A stretch of 64,000 bases of DNA from Acanthosepion pharaonis (Eukaryota > Mollusca > Cephalopoda > Sepiida > Sepiidae), in NCBI GenBank assembly GCA_903632075.3, contig CAHIKZ030003506.1, positions 18,749 through 82,748 of the forward strand, in the 5' to 3' direction. Below are positions 46,669-56,500 of this stretch, piece after piece. Numbering within the stretch: position 1 is the stretch's first letter; each line of letters opens with the position of its first letter. The position numbers and the translations under genes were made by a program. The notes below the pieces were generated by a model. It was given only the letters and a program-made list of their open reading frames with translations. It had not been told where the DNA came from and did no database searches.

Positions 46669-47220
46669 AAGTTGATGTTTAATCCTTTCTTCTCATGTTC
46701 CTTCACTACTTCTTGTAGGAGTTTTTGTAATTTTCTTTCTGTGTCTGCTATCAACATTGTCATCTGCATAACGTATGTTAAGATAGTGGCTAACAGTATT
46801 GAATCCTGGTAGGAATTCTAATTCTCTCAGCATTACATCACTGTGTAGGTTGAATAAGTCCAGTGAGAGGACACATCCTTGTCTTACACCCCTTTCTATT
46901 TTTGTGTATCTGCCAAACTCATTTTCTATCTGTATGCAAACAGTTTGCTGCCAGTATAGGTTTTTGATTTTAATATCCTTCCCAAATATATCAAGATTGC
47001 TGAGCATTTCCAACAGATCTTTGTGACATACTTTTATCAAATGCCTTTGTGTAATCTATAAAGTCCTTCTGTCCTTCTGCATTTATATCTCTATTTCTGA
47101 CAAAAGTGAGCATAAATATTGTGTTCCTTGTTCCAGTATCTTTGACAAATCTCCACTGTACCAATTCTATTTCTGATCTGATTTTTACTGCAAGACTGAA
47201 ATCCAAGGACTTTATTAATT
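46669..47220 (-). pseudogene. LINE reverse transcriptase core (5' of the solo LTR in element sense)
   Basis: Minus strand. DTGTRNTIFML and FIDYTKAFDK (about 47130-47040; first catalytic Asp) lead into DLLEMLSNLDIFGKDIKI. Then come NEFGRYTKIERGVRQGCVLS (the GVRQG box) and LNIRYADDN (about 46770-46745), the YADD catalytic box with both Asp intact. Frames break at about 47040 and after YADD. Together with 45720-46391 it forms one LINE copy interrupted by the solo LTR. The endonuclease half upstream is missing, so it is 5'-truncated. Confidence 0.88.
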
Positions 47221-47261
47221 TTAAGATATACTTTATACTTTAGCAATTATTTAAATTTTAA

Positions 47262-47815
47262 TAAATTGAATTTTCAATGGGGTAAAAACTGGCTAGTTAC
47301 ATTCATTGCCTCAAAAACCAAACTTGTTACATTCCATCATCACTCCCCAGCCTTGATAGAGTTCAAAAGCATCTCTAAGCCCTTGTGGGTGACAAATTAT
47401 TTGCCACTCTCCAGCCTCTCTCTCTCACAGGTGGAATATGGCAAGCCTCTCACTACTCTATCACTACTTCCATGGAAAGTGCTCAGACAAACTACATTCC
47501 CTTGTTCCACCAGTTTGAACCTTCATGTCAAGGACATGCCATGCCACTTATATAGTAGCAAACCACACTCATTCCGTCAGTATTCTATCAGTGAGAAGTA
47601 AGTTCTACTTAAACAGCTTCTTCCTGTGAACCACTGCTCTGTGGAACAAACTCCCAAGAGGATGTTTCCCCAATCACTACAATCTTAACCTGTTCCAGTC
47701 TTGGGTTAACTGTTATCTTCCTCCCCTATCTACACAAATTACCTTTTAGCATAACCCTCTACCTCAAGGGCCCCACCCCCAGGCCTTGTACATTGTGAAC
47801 CTTACTTTTTTAAAA
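47262..47815 (+). pseudogene. LINE 3'-terminal relic with internal deletion
   Basis: A 111-codon plus frame begins with RT-thumb-like sequence, ASKTKLVTFHHHSPAL, and then jumps into the C-terminal region. The next visible blocks in other frames are SLLYRYFHGKCSDKLHSL-like (about 47450-47505) and a segment around 47620-47660 reading as 'alternating ALWNKLPRGCF'-type sequence. It ends in a short untranslated tail (GCCTTGTACATTGTGAACCT) with an A-run near 47813. The missing piece between the blocks indicates an internal deletion. The family is distinct from the 18.5-kb and 45.7-kb LINEs. Confidence 0.7.
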
Positions 47816-47819
47816 AATG

Positions 47820-48682
47820 AATTTATACTTCTCATTATGAAATTTTACTCTAGCCTATAGTGATTTTAGTTTCTTTTTTAAATCTTACATTACACTAACT
47901 CAATAAGTAATTTCTTAAATCTGATCTGATGCAAAATTGTATCGAAGGTTTACATTAGATTATGCTGTCCATTGATATAAAAATGAATCTATTAAACTAC
48001 TTAAATTTTCAATATGCTGCTAAGAAGGAAAAGTTAAGACATTATTATTATAATAGATCAGTTTGAACAAATGCACTTGAAGAAAGTTTGACATGTAAAA
48101 AATTGAAAAACTTGTTATAATAAAGAAGCAAGTACTGTCAGGAAAACTGCCTTGGCAGTCACAATGTTTTTTATTCCATTATGTAGCTGCCTGTCTCATA
48201 TGCATATGAATATTTAGCATGGCATGATTCATTTTTGTTATTAATCTTATGTTGTTCCATACTGAAAACCCCATTAGTCTGCTTGATGGCAACAACACTG
48301 CTCTTTCTAAGAAATCCTGGTAAGATTCATTTTTGTAAACATTTTCTTATCTCTTCCTTTTAAATTGTTTATTTCCTGGTACATGTTTTATGCATTGAAA
48401 TGATTTTGTTCATATTGAATGGCTAGCTATTTCAGTCATATTAGGATTTGTCTTAAATAAAAATAATTCAGTTTGAATATTAGCTTTGCTATTGTTTAAT
48501 ATTCTTAAAATCTTTTTTGGACAAAATTTATTAATAACATAGAAATAATATGATGCATAATGTCTGAGAATACAACTGTGCTACATAAATTCTCATAACA
48601 GTAACTAATGAATTTTCTGCTTAAAAGATTCACACTGTGCAGTTCAAATTTTAGTATTTGTTGCTGTCATTAGATTACTTAC
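47820..48682. other. AT-rich non-coding interval
   Basis: No gene or repeat was recognised. It forms the left flank of the gypsy element and ends with the target duplication AAGAT. Confidence 0.45.
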
Positions 48683-48687
48683 AAGAT

Positions 48688-48901
48688 TGTTGCACCGGCC
48701 TCTAACACAAGGGAATTACACCGGTTCTCACTATATATAGTGCCAGTAATACCTACCCAGTGTAAGCAGCGACAGTACTACAACTGCCTAGCTGAGTAGT
48801 ACCCGTTTCTTACCTTTGTATCTGTGATGTTAAATACACTTGTTCTTTAAACCAACTTCGACTTGATTTTCTTATTTTTACTATTGTGCCACAACACAAC
48901 A
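48688..48901 (+). repeat. 5' LTR of gypsy element
   Basis: Starts TGTTGCACCGGCCTCTAA and ends GCCACAACACAACA, with TGTTG/CAACA end complementarity. It contains TATATATAG as a possible TATA box (about 48741) and closely matches 53575-53784. Confidence 0.93.
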
Positions 48902-48904
48902 GAT

Positions 48905-48922
48905 TGGCGACATCGGAATCGA
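48905..48922 (+). promoter_or_regulatory. Candidate primer-binding site
   Basis: TGGCGACATCGGAATCGA lies three bases after the 5' LTR. It begins TGG, complementary to a tRNA CCA end. The rest would pair with a tRNA 3' end ending TGTCGCCA, which is serine-like, but this was not matched to a specific tRNA. Confidence 0.6.
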
Positions 48923-49555
48923 AACGATATCACTGCAGACAATCACCTAAAGTGATTGAAATACAAGGATTCACAAGATTTTTACAGCAAAACACCTTCG
49001 TCATTTCGAACAGATATGTGGATACGCAAGGATTAATAGCAAATTAATTACTACAATAGTAATTTGGCGATGTAAAAAAAAAAATATTAGAAACAACCAA
49101 AATTTGCTAAAAAAAGTCTACAGCGTGAAACGCGAATAATATTATCAATTATAGTTGAAAATACTGACACGAAGGGTTTGAAAAAAAAAGAGGTTCACTG
49201 TTTTTTTGTTTCTTTACAAGAAACCAGATTTTTTTTTGTCACGGTAAGAGATTTTTTTTTCTCCTCTTCAAAGTTAAATGATTTGTCTAGTGAAAAATAT
49301 ATATTTGGCGTAAGTCATTTGGCCTTAACAAAGACTGTTAAAAATTTGAGTCATATTTGTGCAAAACCACAAAGAGGTTGGAAAAAATTTTTGACTTCCA
49401 TTAGTCGACACTCCTTAAAGCGTGGATTTTTAAAACGAGAAATACATATTTCTTGTTTGTGTATTAGTTGAGCAAACTAATTTTATTAAGCAAACCTTGG
49501 GAAAACTGATTTGTTTTAATACAAGTGTAAACTGTATGGTGCATAAATTGAATTC

Positions 49556-50540
49556 GTACCATGACCGCAGAATTAAAGAGTCTCTTCTTCAATTGTTCAA
49601 ATTTCAAACGGAACAAAGTCTCGTTTTTAAAAGCAACAACTCCAATGACAACTTGAAAGTGAGGAGAAATTTAAAAAAGAGTTGTTGGAACAACAGAAAC
49701 GCGTCAAACAAATCTTTATGAAAACACAGGAAGAACAGAGGAAACTTCTGGAGGCAAGCGAGAATCATAACACATTCTCCCAGACGGCTGTGTGGAATGC
49801 TATTGAAAGTTTCAATTATAATCCAGAAAACGATGTCACGTTTGCTCATTTCTATAGAAGATATGAGGATATATTTGTATTGGAATGCAGTACATGGACA
49901 GACGCTAAAAAAGTTAGGTTTCTGCTAAGAAAATTGGGAACTGCCGATCATACAAAGTTCGTGAATTTTATCCTTCCAAAAAAGACCAGTGAGTTGAACT
50001 TTCAAGAGACAGTTACTCTACTAACAGAACTGTTTTTTACAAAAACTTCTCTTTTTCACAGGAGATATAAGTGTATGAATGTCACTAGAGGAGAGGAAGA
50101 TGATTACACTACTTATGCAAGTATTGTAAACAAGCATTGCGACGACTTTAAACTGGAGGAATTATCATCAGATAATTTTAAATGTTTTAATATTTGTGCA
50201 AGGGCTGGTTTTAGGTAAAGACGCTGAGATCAGGCGTCGTGTTTTAAATAAACTTGAAAATGAGGCGAATTTAAAACTACAAAAGCTTAGCGGAAGACTG
50301 TGAACGGTTTGTTGCGTTGAAACAGGACAGTCGTGATATAGAGGAAAGCGGAGTGTCGCACATTAAAAAGGTCCATCAGAAGAAAAATTTAACTTCAAAA
50401 AATAACCAGAGGAAAAAACAGGGAAAAGATCCACCTGGACCGTGTTGGAGGTGTGGAGATAAACATTGGTACAATGAGTGTCCCTACAAATTCAAACAAT
50501 GTGACAACTGCTACCAGAAGGGTAGCATCACATTGTAGGA
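49556..50540 (+). pseudogene. Gypsy gag with zinc knuckle, frame-broken
   Basis: The main frame (49682-50218, 178 codons) is Lys/Glu-rich at first, then has a capsid-like region: VWNAIESFNYNPENDVTFAH, FYRRYEDIFVLECSTWTDAK, then VRFLLRKLG. A frame change near 50218 leads to a second frame (50317-50538) with CWRCGDKHWYNEC. This is a CX2CX3HX4C knuckle as found in one gypsy subgroup, followed by the start of a second Cys pair (CDNC) before a stop. Gag would package the element's RNA. It is not intact. Confidence 0.85.
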
Positions 50541-50619
50541 AAAAATCTGGTAGAAAGAAGACATCCATTAAACTAACGAAAATTGAACCTGAGGAACGAA
50601 ATATCCGGAAATTTGTACA

Positions 50620-51040
50620 GGTCAAAATGTTTTAAAAGAAAGTAAGACTACAGCTTGATAGTGGGTCTGATATTTCCATCATTAATATACAAACATGGAA
50701 GAAGCTTGGGGAGACCCACTATGATTAAATCACATAAAACGGGCGAGAAGCGTCAGTGGTGAAAAAATCACCTTTCGAAGGAGAATTAGTGACGAATATT
50801 TCTTTTCAGAATAAGACGAGAAAAAGCGAAAATTTTGTCATGCAAAATCAAATAACCTCTTTGGAACTGATCTGAAGAAAAAATTTAGACTATGGGATCT
50901 GCCTTTAAGCTCTTTTTGTCAAAAAAAGTTAAGGATGCGAATATGGAGGCAGAAAAACTTAAGAAGGAGTTAAAAAAGAAATTTTCCAGGCGTATTTACA
51001 GGCGGTCTTGGAAGGTGTACAAAGCGGTAGCAAAATTTGA
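50620..51040 (+). pseudogene. Gypsy aspartic protease relic
   Basis: VRLQLDSGSDISIINIQTW at about 50641-50697 has the DSG active-site triad typical of retrotransposon aspartic proteases. The downstream flap region is in broken frames. Further on, a Lys-rich stretch leads into the reverse transcriptase. Confidence 0.8.
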
Positions 51041-51049
51041 AGTCAAAGA

Positions 51050-51780
51050 AAAATGAACAGCCAGTGTTCAAAAAAAAGAAAAGGTTCCGCCGCTATAGAA
51101 CAAATAGACAGTGAATTAGAAAGACTCGAAAACATGGGTGTCCTCAAAAATTGATCACAGTGAGTGAGCTACGCCAACAGTTTACATCAAAAGAAGAGCA
51201 AGGAGATTAGGGTTTGTGCCGATTTCTCAACAGGTTTAAACAATGCATTAAAGGATCACCATTATCCCTTCCGAGCCCTGAAGAAATATTCGCTAAACTC
51301 AGTGGAGGGAAATATTTTCTAAAATCGACCTCAGTGACGCGTATTTACAAATCCCAGTCGATCAGGAGTGTTCAAAGCTGCTATGCATCAATACCCATAA
51401 GGGATTATGCAAGTTTAACAGACTTCCTTTTGGGGTCAAAAGTCGCCCCTGCAATTTTTCAGCAAACAATGGACATGATGTTAAGTGGGCTGGACTTGTG
51501 GTAGGATACCTGGGACGATGTGTTAATGAACAGCGCTAAGCAAGAGAACAACACAAAGCTCATGTAAACCAAGTATTCAAAAGGATCCAGGATTATGGAT
51601 TTAAACTGAAACAGGAAAATGTACCCTTTTCATGGGAAAAAGTAAATTCCTTGGGGCAAATTATTGATGAACATGGAAGAAGGCCGGATCCAGATAGATC
51701 GAGTGCAATAAGGGACATGCCTGCTCCAGAAAATATTGTTACAAAGGAAGGACCAAAAATGGGTCTGCCAAATATGCATA
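51050..51780 (+). pseudogene. Gypsy reverse transcriptase relic
   Basis: RT blocks in alternating frames: RVCADFSTGL (about 51208-51237), SPEEIFAKLSGGKYF (about 51274-51318), KIDLSDAYLQIPVDQECSK (about 51323-51380), FNRLPFGVKS (about 51415-51444) and FQQTMDMMLSGL (about 51458-51495). The catalytic 'YxDD' position (about 51505-51520) is damaged by an insertion. All blocks are in the normal order. Confidence 0.85.
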
Positions 51781-51784
51781 AAGA

Positions 51785-52153
51785 GTGCTTAAAATGAAAG
51801 AAGCATTTCAGGAAATTAAAGATATATTAACGTCTGACTTGTTTCTGGCACATTATAATCCCAAGCGTGATATTATAGTTGCAAGCGATGCCAGTGCCTA
51901 TGGCATAGGAGCGTGCATACTACACAAAATGGATGATGGAAAAATAAAACCCATAGCCGCCCATGCATCCCGTTCACTTTTACCAGCCGAAAAGAACTAC
52001 TCACAAATCGAGAAAGAGGCTCTAAGCATTATATTCGCAGTAAAGAAATTTCATCGTTTCTTGCACGGTAGACAATTTCTGTTACAAACAGATCACAAAC
52101 CTTTACTAACGATTTTTGGATCGAAAAAGGGACTACCACAACATCATGAATAG
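51785..52153 (+). pseudogene. Gypsy RNase H domain
   Basis: The best-preserved part of the element is a 122-codon frame containing IIVASDASAYGIGACILHKM (first catalytic Asp), HASRSLLPAEKNYSQIEKEA and LLQTDHKPLLTIFGSKKG (TDHKPL, a hallmark of gypsy RNase H). It is open across the domain but lies in a frame broken on both sides. Confidence 0.88.
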
Positions 52154-52329
52154 ACTCCAAAAGATAGGGTACCATTCTTCTGAATTATAATTTTCAAATG
52201 GACTATGTACCATCTAAAAAACTTGGTCATGCAGATGGCTTATCAAGGTTAATACCTAAGAACACAGAACCATTGGAGGATATGGTAATAGCAGCCATTC
52301 AAGCGGAAGTTGAAGTAAAAAATACTTTG

Positions 52330-53260
52330 TGACATGATAAGAGAACTTCCAGTAACGCTTGATGAGATTAAAGTAAAAGGCAGGTGGACGAATTTATTAT
52401 AAGCACGAAAGAAAAAATCAGCAGTAACCAACTGGATGAGGAAATTTATTCAATTTGTGATAACGTCCTGCTATATAGCGACAGGGTCGTAATTCCTACG
52501 ACATTACAGAAAAGAATGCTCAAAGGAATTCCATGTAGGACATCCAGGCATATCAAGAATGAAAAGCCTTATGCGCTCTTTTCGTTTTTCTGGCCAAACA
52601 TGGATAAGGATATAGAAGAAAAAGTCAGGGGAGTGTAGAGGATGATGCGCATTAGCTATGAAAGCTCCTCCGACTCAATTCAGTTCATGGGCAAAACCGG
52701 ACCGACCTTGGTGAAATTCACTTGGATTTTGCTGGACCGTTAGATGGTTTCTACTATCTCATTGTTATAGACAGTCTATCTAAGTGGCCGGAAGTACTGA
52801 AATGCAAGAACCCCATATCTGAGGCAGCTATTAACTTCCTGTATGAACTATTCACTAGGTTTTGGAGTTGTAGACTGCATTGTCACAGACAATGGAACAT
52901 AATTCACGCGTCTACAATTTAAACATCTCTGCGAGGATTATCTAATCGGCATGTAACCATTCCACCATACCATCCAAGAAGTAATGGGCAAGCGGAGAGT
53001 TTCGTGGATACGTTCAGAGAGCGCTGAGAAGGCTAGTGGATCACCGACGGATAAGTCAATCCAACAGTTCTTACAAGTTTACAGGGTCCTCCGAATGCAA
53101 ACATCGAAACGTCCGAAGACACCTGCTGAGGTCATGTTCGGACGCAAGGTTAGATCAATTTTCCACAAGTTGTTACCAAACTAGGATAGGCCAAACCTCA
53201 AAAACCAATAACAAAAAACGGTATAAAGTTGGCGAAAGAGTTTTACAAGATGCATAGAAA
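52330..53260 (+). pseudogene. Gypsy integrase relic
   Basis: SFFWPNMDKDIEEKVRG (about 52582-52635) marks the N-terminal zinc-binding domain. The catalytic core follows with LDFAGPLDGFYYLIVIDSLS (first Asp, about 52722-52780), CIVTDNGT (second Asp, about 52878-52900) and a shifted SNGQAESFVDTF block (Glu, about 52983-53015). After it comes KRPKTPAEVMFGRKVRS (about 53107-53155), a typical C-terminal segment. Stops and shifts interrupt all parts. Confidence 0.85.
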
Positions 53261-53562
53261 TAATAGTACCTTTTGGGAGTCTGGCACTATTGAGAAACAA
53301 ATAGCAACATGGTCTATATGATTAAGGGACCAGATTTCGTGCACAAACGTCAGACTAACCAAATCCGAAAAAGATACTCAAACAGTGAGGTGACCAGATC
53401 ACCTGAGGAGGGACATCATGGACACAGTGTTTGATACTTTTCAGGTGCCCATACCAGAGACAGCTCCTGAGAATAGGAGGTCAGAAAGAAAACGGAAATC
53501 AACAGAGTTGATTAGGTGAACCCAAAACAAAAACGTTATTAATTCCCAGGCGGGATATTTTC

Positions 53563-53571
53563 AAGGGGGGG
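53563..53571 (+). promoter_or_regulatory. Candidate polypurine tract
   Basis: AAGGGGGGG lies immediately before the 3' LTR, the position where gypsy plus-strand synthesis is primed. Confidence 0.7.
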
Positions 53572-53574
53572 TAT

Positions 53575-53784
53575 ATTTGCACCGGCCTCTAAACACAAGG
53601 GAATTACACTGGTTCTCACTATATATAGTGCCAGTAATACCACCGGTGTAAGCAGCGACAGTACTACAACTGCCTAGCTGAGAAAACCCATTTCCTACCT
53701 TTGTATCTGTGATGTTAAATACAACATTCTTTAAACCAACCCGACTTGATTTTCTTATTTTTACTATTGTGCCACGACACAACA
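53575..53784 (+). repeat. 3' LTR of gypsy element
   Basis: Matches the 5' LTR, ending GCCACGACACAACA. Its first bases (ATTTGCACCGG) differ from TGTTGCACCGG of the 5' LTR, so the terminal TG is lost here. Small deletions occur around 53640 and 53685. Confidence 0.92.
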
Positions 53785-53789
53785 AAAAT

Positions 53790-54367
53790 GAATAAAGACA
53801 TTTTAATGTCAACTTTTTCCCCCTTATCGCTCTTTATTTTCAATAGCTTGGTTTTGATAAAAATCTTTTATATTTTTCTAATCAGTGAACAGAGAATTGT
53901 ATTTTAATAAAGTATCTATGAAATACACCTTGTGTATGGGAGAATATGATCTACAAACTCTATATACCAGGCAAATATTGAGTAATTGAATGACAAAATG
54001 GAAAAAAATCCTATATTACTCCTTCATATAAGCAGTTTATTTTGTTTAAATTGGAAGATTAAACATATTTGATAAAAGTTCTGAGTCAAGATTGAGGAAC
54101 ATAAAGTCATATCCAAATGTGAAAACCCTATCTGGAGGGAGAATGTATTGTATTACTCTCTCTGGGATCAGATCCAAATAATAGATAGGAAGTATTGCTT
54201 GAGGGAGAGAAAATTTTTAAAATGTGTACTTTGCAGACCAGTGTAGATTTCTTAGCAAGGAAAGGATTGGAAAGCAACTCTGTCTATAAAATATAGAATT
54301 ACCTGTGATTCTACACATTGTTGTGAGGATTTTGCATAATGGATTGGTTTAATCAGTACATTTGCTT

Positions 54368-54398
<31 letters not shown>

Positions 54399-55049
54399 TT
54401 ACCAGAATTATATAGCTCCCTTTCTATGAGAATTATACAAATGGAGAAATTACAGAATATATAAGAATAGTCTAATTTTTAAGATGGAAATTATTACTGA
54501 ATTGTTATTGCAATTTTGAGTATTTTTAGTATGATAAATAAAATCTCAAATACTTATTTAAGGAATACACATCTCTTGTTGGGACTTCTTTCAATCTGTA
54601 TCTGCTAGTTTCAGTTTTATATTCTAAATGATAATTTTTAAATGGAGTTTTTTACTATTCAAAATAAAATCCAAAATTTAATTTTTCTCCATTACAAATG
54701 ACAAGTGTTCAATTTTGTTCTGAATTAAATATTCTCAATAGACTTTCACTTTTGTTGAAGATATTGCTGCTTTCATTATGAAAGTAAGTAGGATTTATTC
54801 TTATTATTCTTATTCTTCTTATTCTGTTTTCAGTGTTTTAGTAAAACAATTGCAAGCAAGCAATGACTAGAATTGAATTAATTTCTTTACTAATGCTTCT
54901 TTTCTTGTCTGTTTGCTATTTTGAATTATTTTGTATTTTCTTTCCACAGTAAAATGCCAAAAATATGCACATTCATAAACTCTTCGTATTGTAATATTGT
55001 AACAAGTGTGCTTAATGTTTTTTTTGATTGTTTTTTTTTTTTTTTATAG
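53790..55049. other. AT-rich interval, probably intron, upstream of the 55-kb exon
   Basis: Contains a (TG)n run at 54372-54398. It ends in a long T-tract and TATAG at 55049, a good 3' splice site. No other coding sequence was recognised. Confidence 0.5.
54372..54398. repeat. (TG)n microsatellite
   Basis: About thirteen TG dinucleotides in AT-rich surroundings. Confidence 0.93.
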
Positions 55050-55623
55050 ACTCATTTATAGGGAGCTGTGAATATCCATGTGTGTACCCAGGTGACAAGT
55101 GGACAGCCAACAGCTTGCAAACATTCTGTGATGTAGTCCTACATGTCACCAATTCACAAGCAGCAGCAGCAGCCGCAGCAGCAGCAACACTAGATGACTA
55201 TGATGACACCAATGCTAATAACAACTATAAAGAAGACAAACATGCAGATGTTACTGTCATTAATAGTGGTGATGGTGACGACTCTATAAATAATGACCAA
55301 GAAGTGGAAAAACATGAACAAAATGAATTAGGCAAAGAAGAAAAAAGATCCAGGAACTAGGAAAAGAAGAAAAAAGATCCGAGGAACTAGGAAAAGAAGA
55401 AAAAAGATCCGAGGAACTAGGAAAAGAAGAAAAAAAAGCTGAAGATTTAGGAAACGAAGAAAAAAGATCCAAGGAACTAGGAAAAGAAGAAAAAAGATCC
55501 GAGGAACTAGAAAAAGAAGAAAAAAGATCCGAGGAACTAGGAAAAGAAGAAAAAAAAGCTGAAGATTTAGGAAAAGAAGACATGAAAGAAGTGTTTGAAA
55601 CATCAAGAACATTACAGAGTTGA
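55050..55623 (+). CDS. Probable terminal exon of an unidentified gene, with coding minisatellite and frameshift
   Basis: Opens behind a T-tract and ATAG acceptor (AG at 55048-55049), phase 1. The first part reads SFIGSCEYPCVYPGDKWTAN and then QTFCDVVLHVTNSQ, cysteine-containing and ordered-looking. An alanine run encoded by GCA/GCC repeats (about 55161-55188) follows, then an Asp/Asn/Glu-rich acidic region, then 10-residue repeats of the type EELGKEEKRS. As written, the frame stops at TAG 55358-55360, because repeat unit 2 (55352-55380) has 29 instead of 30 bases. All later units are open in one frame through to TGA at 55621-55623. So either a real frameshift truncates the protein, or the base was lost in sequencing or assembly. 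The repeat part would form charged helix or coiled coil. No family was recognised. Confidence 0.65.
55322..55590 (+). repeat. 30-bp coding minisatellite, nine units
   Basis: Nine head-to-tail units: 55322, 55352 (29 bases), 55381, 55411, 55441, 55471, 55501, 55531 and 55561. The consensus is GAGGAACTAGGAAAAGAAGA followed by AAAAAGATCC. Variants ending AAAAAAGCT followed by a GAAGATTTAG start occur at units 4-5 and again at 8-9, exactly 120 bases apart. This shows a higher-order duplication of four units. It translates as EELGKEEKRS, with KKA and EDLG variants. Confidence 0.93.
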
Positions 55624-56500
55624 TGGCTGGAATATAACCAATACCCAGCTCCTACCTCCCTCTGCATCAATCTCCTTACTCCTCTCTGTTGAAACACATG
55701 AATAACCATCACCTATGCAGACCATATGAAAAATATGTCATTGGTAGGCACTACAGTTTTCTTAATTGGTAACAACTTCTCAACAGAGACACAAATGATG
55801 CAGAGGACTACAATTTCTTCTCTTAATGCAGTTTACTCTTATTATTTTATGACTGGCTGTGTGAACTGGCCCTTTACTTATAATTATAGCCAGGAACTAC
55901 ATCAATGGGCACAAAACTGCAACCTCTTGCAGTTTGGCCTGTCCATCTGTATATCTGTCCGTCTATCATCCTATAGCTTGCTCATTTTTAAGTACGAAAA
56001 CAAACTATCAATTTTTCTTTTTTTCATATCCTCCATTTCTTTCTTTTTCCATCTACAAATTATTCCAAGCAAGAAGTGAAATTGTTTTTTTTTATTTTTA
56101 TTATAGAAATTTTAATATTGAATTCAATTTTCATTCTTTTCTTCAAAATCAATTTCAATTGTGTCTCATTTACTCAAATGTAACATGATGTCTTTTGGAG
56201 CAATCATATAATGTGTGCTTGTGGGAATGCAAAAGGGACTTTTGAATATTCCTCTTTTTTTAGAGGCAGATGAAAAAAATAAAGTGTGTGTGTGTGTGCA
56301 TGTGTGCATATGAAAATTTGAAAAATTGCTTAAAATATTTGTTTATTAGGATTTAATTTTATTTTTAGTTGGGAGTCTGTGTGTCTACCTTTTAAATGTT
56401 CATTGTGCTGGCTTTTGTAGTCTTAGGTGTGGTACAGTAGTGAACCTGGTATTACTAACAAACACTACATAGTGATGAAATAAATTGATAATTGTTATCA
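55624..56500 (+). other. Candidate 3' UTR of the 55-kb gene
   Basis: Follows the TGA. It is less AT-rich to about 55980. AATAAA occurs at 56278-56283, right before a TG run (56284-56300), and again at 56479-56484; either could be the polyadenylation signal. Because AATAAA is frequent in AT-rich DNA, this is only positional support. Confidence 0.4.

Larger units (their letters stand above)
48688..53784 (+). mobile_element. Ty3/gypsy LTR retrotransposon, complete ends, frames broken
   Basis: A 5.1-kb element with two LTRs of about 210 bases. It is flanked by AAGAT on the left and AAAAT on the right, which fits a 5-bp target duplication with one change. The internal order is primer-binding site, gag, protease, RT, RNase H, integrase, polypurine tract, i.e. 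the Ty3/gypsy order. LTRs are similar but differ by several substitutions and small indels. Coding frames carry many one-base indels, so the element is inactive. There is no sign of an envelope gene. Confidence 0.93.

Noticed and set aside
55284..55712. Minus-strand frames of 142 and 94 codons with Ser/Phe/Leu repeats
   Set aside because: They are antisense shadows of the 30-bp minisatellite, which is open in several frames because it lacks stops on the opposite strand. The plus-strand frame has the splice acceptor and the non-repeat head.
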